6,111 nucleotides of DNA from Oscillospiraceae bacterium. Its GTDB lineage: Bacteria > Bacillota > Clostridia > Oscillospirales > UBA929. The position numbers were made by a program, and so were the translations under genes. Below the pieces are notes generated by a model. It was not told where the DNA came from and searched no databases. It saw only the letters and a list, made by a program, of their open reading frames with translations. Of this stretch, positions 1 to 5,042 are shown in pieces. How positions within the stretch are numbered: position 1 is the first letter of the stretch; the number at the start of each line of letters is the position of its first letter. The stretch spans positions 1-6,111 of the forward strand of contig JAITQI010000115.1 of the NCBI GenBank assembly GCA_031289065.1. The letters run 5' to 3'.

Positions 1-1004
1 GTGTGACCGCTGATTTGGGGGGGGCGAAGGTCTACCTCAAGCGGGAGGACCTGAACCACACCGGGTCGCACAAGATCAATAACGTTCTCGGGCAGGCGCT
101 GTTGGCCCGGCGGATGGGCAAGACGCGGCTGATCGCCGAGACCGGCGCGGGGCAGCACGGCGTGGCCACCGCGACGGCGGCGGCGCTGTTGGGGCTGTCC
201 TGCGAAATCTTTATGGGCAAAGAGGACACCGAGCGCCAGGCGCTCAACGTCTACCGCATGGAGCTGCTGGGGGCCAAGGTCAACCCGGTCACGTCGGGCA
301 CCATGACGCTCAAGGACGCGGTGAACGAAACCATGCGGGAGTGGGCCTCCCGGGTGTATGATACCCATTATGTTCTGGGTTCGGTCATGGGGCCGCACCC
401 CTTCCCCACTCTCGTGCGGGACTTCCAGAGCGTCATTGGCCGGGAGGCCCGGGCGCAGATTCTGGCCAGGGAGGGTAAGCTGCCGGCGGCGGTGGTGGCC
501 TGTGTGGGCGGCGGGAGCAACGCCATGGGCACCTTCCACGCCTTTGTGCCGGACGCCTCGGTGCGTTTGATCGGGTGCGAGGCGGCGGGGCGCGGCGTGG
601 ACACAGACCAGCACGCGGCCACGCTGACCAAGGGTTCCGTGGGGGTATTTCACGGCATGAAGTCCTATTTCTGCCAGGATGAACAGGGGCAGATCGCCCC
701 TGTCTACTCCATCTCGGCGGGGCTGGACTACCCCGGCATCGGGCCGGAGCACGCCGCCCTGCACGACAGCGGCCGGGCGCGCTATGTCCCGGTGACCGAC
801 GAGGAGGCGGTGTCCGCCTTCGAGTACCTGGCCCGCACCGAGGGGATCATCTGCGCCATTGAGAGCGCTCACGCCGTGGCCTACGTCCGGAAGCTGGCGC
901 CCGGTTTACCCCGAGACGAGAGTATCATCGTCTGCCTGTCGGGCCGGGGGGACAAAGATGTGGCCGCCATTGCGCGGTACAGGGGGGCGAATCTCCATGA
1001 GTAG
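1..1004 (+). CDS. trpB: Tryptophan synthase beta chain, 5'-truncated by window edge
   Basis: TrpB is the PLP-dependent subunit that condenses indole with L-serine to make L-tryptophan, in the cytoplasmic alpha2-beta2 complex with TrpA. The reading frame is open from the first base, and the first full codon (3-5, GTG) is an internal Val, not a start. The visible 333 residues begin about 63 residues into the protein by comparison with Salmonella TrpB (397 aa), so only the N-terminus is missing. Visible landmarks, in fragment numbering, are HTGSHKINN with the PLP Schiff-base Lys24 (Salmonella K87), ETGAGQHG with catalytic Glu46 (E109), the phosphate-binding loop GGGSNA at 169-174, Asp242 (D305), Glu287 (E350), and SGRGDKD at 313-319, whose Ser contacts the PLP ring nitrogen. 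This is the classical TrpB1 type. The stop at 1002-1004 lies inside trpA, so the two genes are translationally coupled. The operon promoter lies outside the window. Confidence 0.97.
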   Translation, partial: VTADLGGAKVYLKREDLNHTGSHKINNVLGQALLARRMGKTRLIAETGAGQHGVATATAAALLGLSCEIFMGKEDTERQALNVYRMELLGAKVNPVTSGTMTLKDAVNETMREWASRVYDTHYVLGSVMGPHPFPTLVRDFQSVIGREARAQILAREGKLPAAVVACVGGGSNAMGTFHAFVPDASVRLIGCEAAGRGVDTDQHAATLTKGSVGVFHGMKSYFCQDEQGQIAPVYSISAGLDYPGIGPEHAALHDSGRARYVPVTDEEAVSAFEYLARTEGIICAIESAHAVAYVRKLAPGLPRDESIIVCLSGRGDKDVAAIARYRGANLHE

Positions 1005-1773
1005 AATTCCGAACGCGTTCACGCATGGCAAGGCCTTTATCGGTTTTCTGACCGGGGGCGACCCGACGCTGGAAAAGAGCGAAGCCTATTTGCGGGCGAT
1101 GATCCGGGGCGGGGCCGATCTGATTGAAATCGGGGTGCCGTTTTCCGATCCCATCGCCGAGGGGCCTGTGATCCAGCGGGCTAACCTGCGGGCGCTGGCT
1201 GCCGGGACGACGCTGGACAAGCTGTTTGACACGGTGGCCCGGCTGCGGGAGGACACCCAGGTGCCCGTTGTGTTTTTGACCTACTTAAACCCGGTCTTCC
1301 GCTACGGGTACCCCGCCTTTTTTGCCCGCTGCCAGACGGCGGGGGTGGACGGGGTGATCATCCCGGATCTGCCCTTCGAGGAACAGGGGGAGGTCAAACA
1401 GGCCGCCGTCGGGTTTGACGTGGACGTCATTTCGCTGGTGGCCCCCACCTCGGAGGAGCGGGCGCTGCGGATCGCCGGGCAGGCGTCCGGGTTTGTCTAT
1501 GTGGTGTCCTCGATGGGGGTCACCGGGACGCGGGACGCGCTGACCGCCGACCTGCCCCATCTTGTGGGCCTGGTGCGTTCGGCCACTTCCCTGCCCGCCT
1601 GCGTCGGCTTCGGCATCCACACGCCGGAACAGGCCGCCCAAATCTCCCGACTGGCCGACGGGGTGATTGTGGGCAGCGCCCTGGTTCGGCTGGTGGAGGA
1701 ACATCCTGAAGATGCGGAAGCGGCCATTGAAAGCTATGTACGAAAGATGACAGAAGCTATACTTAAAGGATAA
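997..1773 (+). CDS. trpA: Tryptophan synthase alpha chain
   Basis: TrpA cleaves indole-3-glycerol phosphate to indole and glyceraldehyde 3-phosphate, and indole is channelled to TrpB. The protein has 258 residues, close to the family norm (268 in Salmonella), and is a single TIM barrel. The ATG at 997 was chosen because translation from it begins with the expected first barrel strand (FIGFLTGGDP, 14-23) and an AGGGGGG Shine-Dalgarno lies at 981-987. Frame-open sequence upstream is only trpB read out of frame. Seen: catalytic Glu44 in IEIGVPFSDP (Salmonella E49), Tyr96, the PDLPFEE loop (123-129), loop 6 GVTGTRDAL (174-182), and the phosphate-binding GFGI (204-207) and GSAL (226-229). The second catalytic acid, Salmonella Asp60, is Glu55 here (codon 1159-1161). 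From memory, Glu at this place recurs in clostridial TrpA and the PROSITE family pattern allows it, so I regard the enzyme as active. It is the last gene of the operon, facing the convergent kinase gene. Confidence 0.97.
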   Translation: MSRIPNAFTHGKAFIGFLTGGDPTLEKSEAYLRAMIRGGADLIEIGVPFSDPIAEGPVIQRANLRALAAGTTLDKLFDTVARLREDTQVPVVFLTYLNPVFRYGYPAFFARCQTAGVDGVIIPDLPFEEQGEVKQAAVGFDVDVISLVAPTSEERALRIAGQASGFVYVVSSMGVTGTRDALTADLPHLVGLVRSATSLPACVGFGIHTPEQAAQISRLADGVIVGSALVRLVEEHPEDAEAAIESYVRKMTEAILKG

Positions 1774-1775
1774 GC

Positions 1776-1859
1776 AATAGCGGATAGAAGACAGCGGACA
1801 GAACGGGAGACGTTCCCGTTTCTGTCCGCTGTCTTCTATCCGCTATTATCTGTCTTCTG
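1776..1859. repeat. Long hairpin repeat, copy 1, between trpA and the ROK kinase; probable bidirectional terminator
   Basis: Positions 1776-1808 and 1814-1847 are reverse complements over 33 bp. The only flaw is one extra T in the right arm (TTT at 1819-1821 against AA at 1802-1803), and the loop is about 5 nt. Such a stem in the gap between convergent genes should stop transcription from both sides, although neither strand has a clean U-tract after it, so it is not a textbook intrinsic terminator. The minus strand continues the same sequence family outward to 1859 with CAGAAGACAG, inside the kinase coding end. Four blocks recur in the same order after amt: CAGAAGACAG, GGACAGAAACGGG, TCTCCCG and TCTGTCC. 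This marks a dispersed repeat and not a unique terminator. The stop codon of the kinase (1848-1846) partly lies in the stem. Confidence 0.85.
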
Positions 1860-2796
1860 TTGCGCGCAATGCCGCTCCGATTAAGCCGGCGTCGTTGCCG
1901 AGTTGGGCTTTGCGGATTTGGGCGCGCAGCGCGGGCGAACGGCCGTCGGCGGCGTAAGCGAGGGCCGCTACCCGCTCCCGCAGGGGGAGGATCAGGCGGT
2001 CGCCCTCGCCGGAAACGCCGCCGCCCACGCAAATCACGTCCGGGTCGAAGATGTTGACGAGGTTGGCCACGCCTTCGGCCAGCCAATCGAGGTATCCGTC
2101 CACCACCTCTTGGGCGGCGGCGTCTCCCCGGGCGGCGGCGGCGAAGGCGGTGCGTCCGCTGACACGGGGCGGGTCGCCGTGCCCCTCCGGCCACATCAGG
2201 CTGTCCGGGTGGGCGTCCATGGCCGCCCGGGTGGCGCGGATCAGGGCGGTGGCCGAGGCATAGGCCTCCCAACAGCCCCGACGTCCGCAGGAACAGGGGC
2301 GGCCGTCCCGGCGCACGACCATGTGGCCGATCTCCCCGCCCGCGCCGCCGACGCCCTCCAGGATTTTGCCGTCGAAGACGAGGCCGCCGCCTATGCCGGT
2401 GCCCAGGGTGACCATGACCAGGGCGCGGGCGTTTTGGCCGCCCCCCGCGGCATACTCGCCGAAGGCCGCGGCGTTGGCGTCGTTGCACAGAAAGATCGGC
2501 CGGTCGGCCGACTGCCCCAGCATAGCGGCCAGGGGCAGGTCGGCGAAGGGCAGGTTGGGCGTATAGATAACCCGACCGGCGGCGCTGTCCACCAGGCCGG
2601 GGATACCCACGCCGACGGCGCGGATGTCTTGGCGGGCCCCGGCGAGCTCGCCGATCAGGGCGGCGATGTCGGCCACGATGGCCTCGGGGGGTCTGTCCGG
2701 CGCTGTGGGCCGTGCGGCGCGGGTCAGAATTTGCCCATCAGGGGTCACCAGGCCGGCGGCGAGGTTGGTGCCGCCCACGTCTACGCCGACGTACAT
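1846..2796 (-). CDS. ROK-family sugar kinase, probable glucokinase
   Basis: This is probably a cytoplasmic ATP-dependent glucokinase that makes glucose 6-phosphate. It is 316 residues, the usual length for ROK glucokinases without a DNA-binding domain. Domains in order: the actin-like ATPase N-terminal lobe with phosphate loop DVGGTN (6-11), GVGIPG (62-67), the sugar-contact segment TPNLPF (79-84), catalytic Asp106 in NDANAAAFGE, the ROK signature TLGTGIGGGLVFDG (130-143), Glu155 and His158 in GGEIGHM, and zinc ligands Cys168, Cys170 and Cys175 in CSCGRRGCWE. GGGVSG (258-263) is the C-terminal adenosine motif. No helix-turn-helix precedes it, so it is not a repressor-type ROK protein. The ATG (2796-2794) has an AAAAGGAG site 10 nt upstream (2814-2807). 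The last residues, ATEDR and the stop, are encoded largely by the repeat at 1776-1859. The gene converges with trpA and diverges from amt. ROK members also phosphorylate mannose, allose, fructose or N-acetylmannosamine, so the substrate is less certain than the family. Confidence 0.9.
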   Translation of the reverse strand: MYVGVDVGGTNLAAGLVTPDGQILTRAARPTAPDRPPEAIVADIAALIGELAGARQDIRAVGVGIPGLVDSAAGRVIYTPNLPFADLPLAAMLGQSADRPIFLCNDANAAAFGEYAAGGGQNARALVMVTLGTGIGGGLVFDGKILEGVGGAGGEIGHMVVRRDGRPCSCGRRGCWEAYASATALIRATRAAMDAHPDSLMWPEGHGDPPRVSGRTAFAAAARGDAAAQEVVDGYLDWLAEGVANLVNIFDPDVICVGGGVSGEGDRLILPLRERVAALAYAADGRSPALRAQIRKAQLGNDAGLIGAALRATEDR

Positions 2797-2838
2797 GTTT
2801 CGTTCGCTCCTTTTGCCGTTGTGATTGTATTTTCTGTC

Positions 2839-2867
2839 ATTCTATCGTATATAGGGCCGAAAGTCCA
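2839..2867 (-). promoter_or_regulatory. Predicted sigma-A-type promoter of the ROK kinase gene
   Basis: On the minus strand, TGGACT (2867-2862, 4 of 6 matches to TTGACA) is followed by a 17-nt spacer and TAGAAT (2844-2839, 5 of 6 matches to TATAAT). Transcription would begin near 2832, leaving a leader of about 36 nt that includes the Shine-Dalgarno. The -35 element sits only 3 bp from the hairpin at 2871-2895. This is a prediction by eye. Confidence 0.55.
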
Positions 2868-2870
2868 CCC

Positions 2871-2930
2871 TTTCATTGCGCTTGGCGCAATGAAAATTAA
2901 AAATTGAAAATTAAGAATGAAAAATTATGG
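2871..2930. repeat. Perfect 11-bp hairpin joined to an AT-rich tandem array
   Basis: Positions 2871-2881 and 2885-2895 form a perfect 11-bp inverted repeat with a TTG loop. Running on from the right arm is an AT-rich array in which TGAAAATTAA or a near copy begins at 2891, 2905 and 2918, a period of 13-14 bp. The array stops abruptly at a G-rich stretch (from 2929). The composition contrasts sharply with the GC-rich genes on both sides. I recall similar AATTAAAAATT-type intergenic elements from other clostridial genomes, which would make this a dispersed, possibly MITE-like element, but that cannot be confirmed here. As a terminator it would serve no gene I can see, since nothing on the plus strand runs into it. 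Confidence 0.7.
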
Positions 2931-3046
2931 GGCGTGGGTGTGCATTGGCAGATGGGTGGGTTGGGGCGATTGACTAAAAATGCTGGCGGCGGGTTGTCGG
3001 TTGCTTTTGACAATTCACAAAAAATTCAAAAATTACGCGAGCCCCC
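2931..3046. other. Intergenic stretch, G-rich, no gene seen
   Basis: This is the middle part of the 369-bp divergent gap between the kinase and amt. It contains no plausible coding sequence. G-runs at 2929-2932, 2936-2938, 2954-2956, 2958-2960 and 2963-2966 make the plus strand locally G-rich. A TTGACA at 3007-3012 resembles the -35 element of the amt promoter but has no acceptable -10 at 16-18 nt. I see no tRNA, riboswitch or known operator. Confidence 0.6.
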
Positions 3047-3075
3047 TTGACAAATTACATCCCGCAAGCTAAGAT
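3047..3075 (+). promoter_or_regulatory. Predicted sigma-A-type promoter of amt
   Basis: A consensus -35 TTGACA (3047-3052) is followed by a 17-nt spacer and TAAGAT (3070-3075, 4 of 6 matches to TATAAT). Transcription would start around 3082, giving a leader of about 84 nt. A second, related sequence, TTGACAATTCAC, begins at 3007, 40 bp upstream of this TTGACAAATTAC, and could be an operator-like direct repeat or a decaying promoter. I found no convincing sigma-54 element here. Confidence 0.65.
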
Positions 3076-3087
3076 AGACTTATCAGC

Positions 3088-3124
3088 AAAGACGCTGTAC
3101 GCTTTTGGCGTACGGCGTCTTTTT
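3088..3124 (+). terminator. Intrinsic-terminator-like hairpin in the amt leader; possible attenuator
   Basis: The arms 3088-3102 and 3108-3122 pair over 15 bp, with a single G-U pair as RNA, around a TTTTG loop. The descending arm runs into a five-T tract (3120-3124). This is a textbook intrinsic terminator, but it lies between the amt promoter and the amt start codon (3166), and no plus-strand gene ends nearby. The stem begins about 6 nt after the inferred transcription start. The simplest reading is a regulated attenuator of amt. A short RNA of about 40 nt ending here is the alternative. Confidence 0.7.
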
Positions 3125-3165
3125 ATGATAGAGGTCCGATTGGAAAAAGGAAGGGTGGAAAAACG

Positions 3166-4881
3166 ATGGAAGTTTGGCAAGTTTGGTTTTTGATCGGCGC
3201 GGCATTGGTGTTCTTTATGCAGGGTGGTTTCGCCATGGTGGAGACTGGCTTTACCCGGGCGAAAAACGCCGGCAACATCATCATGAAGAACCTCATGGAT
3301 TTCTGCATCGGCACGGTTGTCTTCCTCCTGCTGGGGTTCAGCCTGATGATGAGCGAAAACTACGTCTTGGGGCTCATCGGTGTACCAAATCTCCAAATTT
3401 TCACAGATTTTGCGAACTTTGATTTCTCCGGCTTCGTTTTCAACCTGGTCTTCTGCGCCACGGCGGCGACCATCGTGTCCGGCGCCATGGCCGAACGCAC
3501 CAAGTTCTCGGCCTACTGCATCTACAGCGCGGCCATCAGCCTGATCATCTACCCCATCGAGGCCGGTTGGGTCTGGAACTCTCAGGGCTGGCTGTTTACC
3601 AAGGGTTACATCGACTTCGCGGGTTCCTCGGCCATCCACATGGTGGGCGGCATCACCGCCTTCATCGGCGCGGCGATCCTCGGCCCCCGCATCGGCAAGT
3701 ACGCTATGGACAGAAAAACCGGCAAGAAGACTGCCCGGGCCATCCCCGGTCACTCTCTGACCTTGGGCGCGCTGGGCGTCTTCATCCTCTGGTTCGGCTG
3801 GTACGGTTTTAACGGTGCGGCCGCGGGCGGCGTCGCCCAGTTGGGTTCCATCTTCTTGACCACAACAGTCGCCCCCGGTGTCGCCACTGTTGTGACGATG
3901 TTGTTTACCTGGATCAAAAACGGCAAGCCGGATGTGTCCATGTCCCTGAACGGAGCGCTGGCGGGGTTGGTGGCCATCACAGCCCCCTGCGCCAACGTGG
4001 ACGCCTTGGGCGCTCTCATTATCGGCGTGGTGGCCGGTGTCATCGTTGTGCTGGCCGTTGAGGTCATCGATTTCAAACTCCATGTGGACGATCCGGTGGG
4101 CGCCGTCGCGGTGCACGGTGTCAACGGCATTTGGGGTACGCTGGCAGCCGGTCTGTTCGCCAATCCCAATGTTCCCGGCGCGGACGGCGCGCCCAACGGC
4201 GTGGCTGGTCTGTTCTACGGCGGCGGCGCGGCCCAGTTGGGCACACAGGCCACTGGCGTGTTGGCGATTGCCGCTTGGACGGCGGTCACCACCACCCTGC
4301 TGTTCCTGATTATCAAGAAGACCAACGGCCTGCGGGTCAAGCCCGAAGAGGAAATCGCCGGGCTGGACATCACCGAGCACGGGCTGGTCAGCAGCTACGC
4401 CGACTTCCTGTTCTCTCCGGAAGCCATCGAGCCCTCCTCCCTGCCCGCTTCGGTGCCCGGAACGGAGCCGATTGAGAAGGCGGTGCCGGTTGTGCGCAAG
4501 CCGCACCCGCTGCCCGATTCGGACTTCAAGTTCACCAAGGTGGAGATCATCGCCAAGCCCAGCCGTCTGGAAGATTTGAAGGTGGCCATGAACGCCATCG
4601 GCATCAACGGCATGACGGTCACCAACGTCATGGGCTACGGCATGCAGAAGGGCAATCTGGCGGCCCACTACCGCGGCGTCGAGGTGGACGTCACCTTCCT
4701 GCCCAAGGTGCGCCTTGACATCGTGGTGTGCAAGGTGCCGGTGGAGACGGTCATTCAGGCGGCCAAGAAGGTTCTCTACACCGGCCACATGGGCGACGGC
4801 AAGATCTTCGTCTACGACGTTGAAAACGTGGTCAAGGTTCGCACCGGCGAAGAGGGCTACGACGCGTTGCAGGACGAATAA
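3166..4881 (+). CDS. amt: Ammonium transporter fused to a C-terminal P-II (GlnK-like) domain
   Basis: This is a membrane ammonium channel with its own regulatory P-II domain, 571 residues long. Residues 1 to about 415 form the Amt domain with eleven hydrophobic segments and no signal peptide. Pore residues are recognisable: twin histidines His158 (AIHMVGG) and His317 (VAVHGVNG), gate Phe96 and Phe215 (YGFNGAAA), and Asp150 in DFAG. A proline-rich linker (about 416-453) leads to a P-II domain (about 454-571). It keeps Lys464-Pro465, Gln494 (GlnK Q39), T-loop Arg503 (GlnK R47, which plugs AmtB), FLPKVRLD (511-518), the ATP/2-oxoglutarate-site loop TGHMGDGKIF (539-548) and VRTGE (558-562). The uridylylated Tyr51 is Val507, so UMP control is unlikely. 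P-II would dock on the cytoplasmic face and block transport when nitrogen is plentiful. The ATG follows a GGAAGGG site (3149-3155). A promoter and terminator-like hairpin precede it and a hairpin terminator follows, so it is monocistronic. No separate glnK is present in the window. Confidence 0.95.
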   Translation: MEVWQVWFLIGAALVFFMQGGFAMVETGFTRAKNAGNIIMKNLMDFCIGTVVFLLLGFSLMMSENYVLGLIGVPNLQIFTDFANFDFSGFVFNLVFCATAATIVSGAMAERTKFSAYCIYSAAISLIIYPIEAGWVWNSQGWLFTKGYIDFAGSSAIHMVGGITAFIGAAILGPRIGKYAMDRKTGKKTARAIPGHSLTLGALGVFILWFGWYGFNGAAAGGVAQLGSIFLTTTVAPGVATVVTMLFTWIKNGKPDVSMSLNGALAGLVAITAPCANVDALGALIIGVVAGVIVVLAVEVIDFKLHVDDPVGAVAVHGVNGIWGTLAAGLFANPNVPGADGAPNGVAGLFYGGGAAQLGTQATGVLAIAAWTAVTTTLLFLIIKKTNGLRVKPEEEIAGLDITEHGLVSSYADFLFSPEAIEPSSLPASVPGTEPIEKAVPVVRKPHPLPDSDFKFTKVEIIAKPSRLEDLKVAMNAIGINGMTVTNVMGYGMQKGNLAAHYRGVEVDVTFLPKVRLDIVVCKVPVETVIQAAKKVLYTGHMGDGKIFVYDVENVVKVRTGEEGYDALQDE

Positions 4882-4884
4882 ACG

Positions 4885-4949
4885 CAGAAGACAGTGAACT
4901 GATGACAGAGGACAGAAACGGGGGGGTTTTCTCCCGCTCTGTCCTCTGT
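4885..4949 (+). repeat. Long hairpin repeat, copy 2, downstream of amt
   Basis: This stretch shares ordered blocks with the minus strand of 1776-1859. CAGAAGACAG is at 4885-4894 (1859-1850), a 13-nt identity GGACAGAAACGGG at 4910-4922 (1827-1815), TCTCCCG at 4930-4936 (1810-1804) and TCTGTCC at 4938-4944 (1802-1796). The part between the first two blocks is shorter here and differs in sequence. Here the element begins just after the amt stop codon, in the same orientation relative to its gene as copy 1 relative to the kinase gene. Confidence 0.75.
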
Positions 4950-4953
4950 TTTT
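4905..4953 (+). terminator. Intrinsic terminator of amt
   Basis: Arms 4905-4922 and 4933-4949 pair over about 16 bp, with a small irregularity at the AA of 4917-4918 against C4937. The descending arm ends in a five-T run (4949-4953). It lies 23 bp after the amt stop and just before the recJ promoter, so it should separate the two transcripts. It is built from the core of repeat copy 2. Confidence 0.8.
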
Positions 4954-4958
4954 GGCTC

Positions 4959-4987
4959 TTGTCGTTTGACCGGTTTGCTGGTATAAT
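4959..4987 (+). promoter_or_regulatory. Predicted extended -10 promoter of recJ
   Basis: A perfect TATAAT (4982-4987) is preceded by TGG (4979-4981), an extended -10 motif. A weaker -35 TTGTCG (4959-4964, 4 of 6 matches) stands 17 nt upstream. Transcription would start near 4994, giving a leader of about 49 nt. The better-looking TTGACC at 4966-4971 is only 10 nt from the -10 and so is not the -35. Confidence 0.7.
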
Positions 4988-5042
4988 GACAGGAACAGCG
5001 GAAATTGACCTGGAGCCGTTTGGGGCGGTGGGGAGACGACCT

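Noticed and set aside
859..996. N-terminal extension of trpA inside trpB
   Set aside because: The 46 extra residues are trpB read out of frame; TrpA homology and the ribosome-binding site both support the ATG at 997.
1763..2488. A 241-codon minus-strand frame overlapping the kinase in another frame
   Set aside because: The product is extremely Arg/Gly/Pro-rich low-complexity sequence, typical of an out-of-frame reading of a GC-rich gene.
1903..2907. A 334-codon open frame on the plus strand opposite the ROK kinase
   Set aside because: It is a composition-driven shadow: the minus-strand frame carries all ROK motifs, while this one is Gly/Ala-rich, has no motif, and crosses the kinase promoter and the AT-rich repeat.
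3125..3193. A 22-codon leader-peptide frame starting at the ATG right after the amt leader hairpin
   Set aside because: It has no ribosome-binding site, since the T-tract directly precedes it, and no informative codon run; it overlaps amt out of frame.
3055..4788. A 577-codon open frame on the minus strand opposite amt
   Set aside because: It is the antisense shadow of a clear Amt-P-II gene in GC-rich DNA. Its product is rich in His, Gly, Asp and Arg with no domain, and it would run through the amt promoter and leader hairpin.
4986..5042. Upstream in-frame ATG for recJ adding 19 residues
   Set aside because: It overlaps the predicted TATAAT, lacks a Shine-Dalgarno, and the added residues do not resemble RecJ N-termini.
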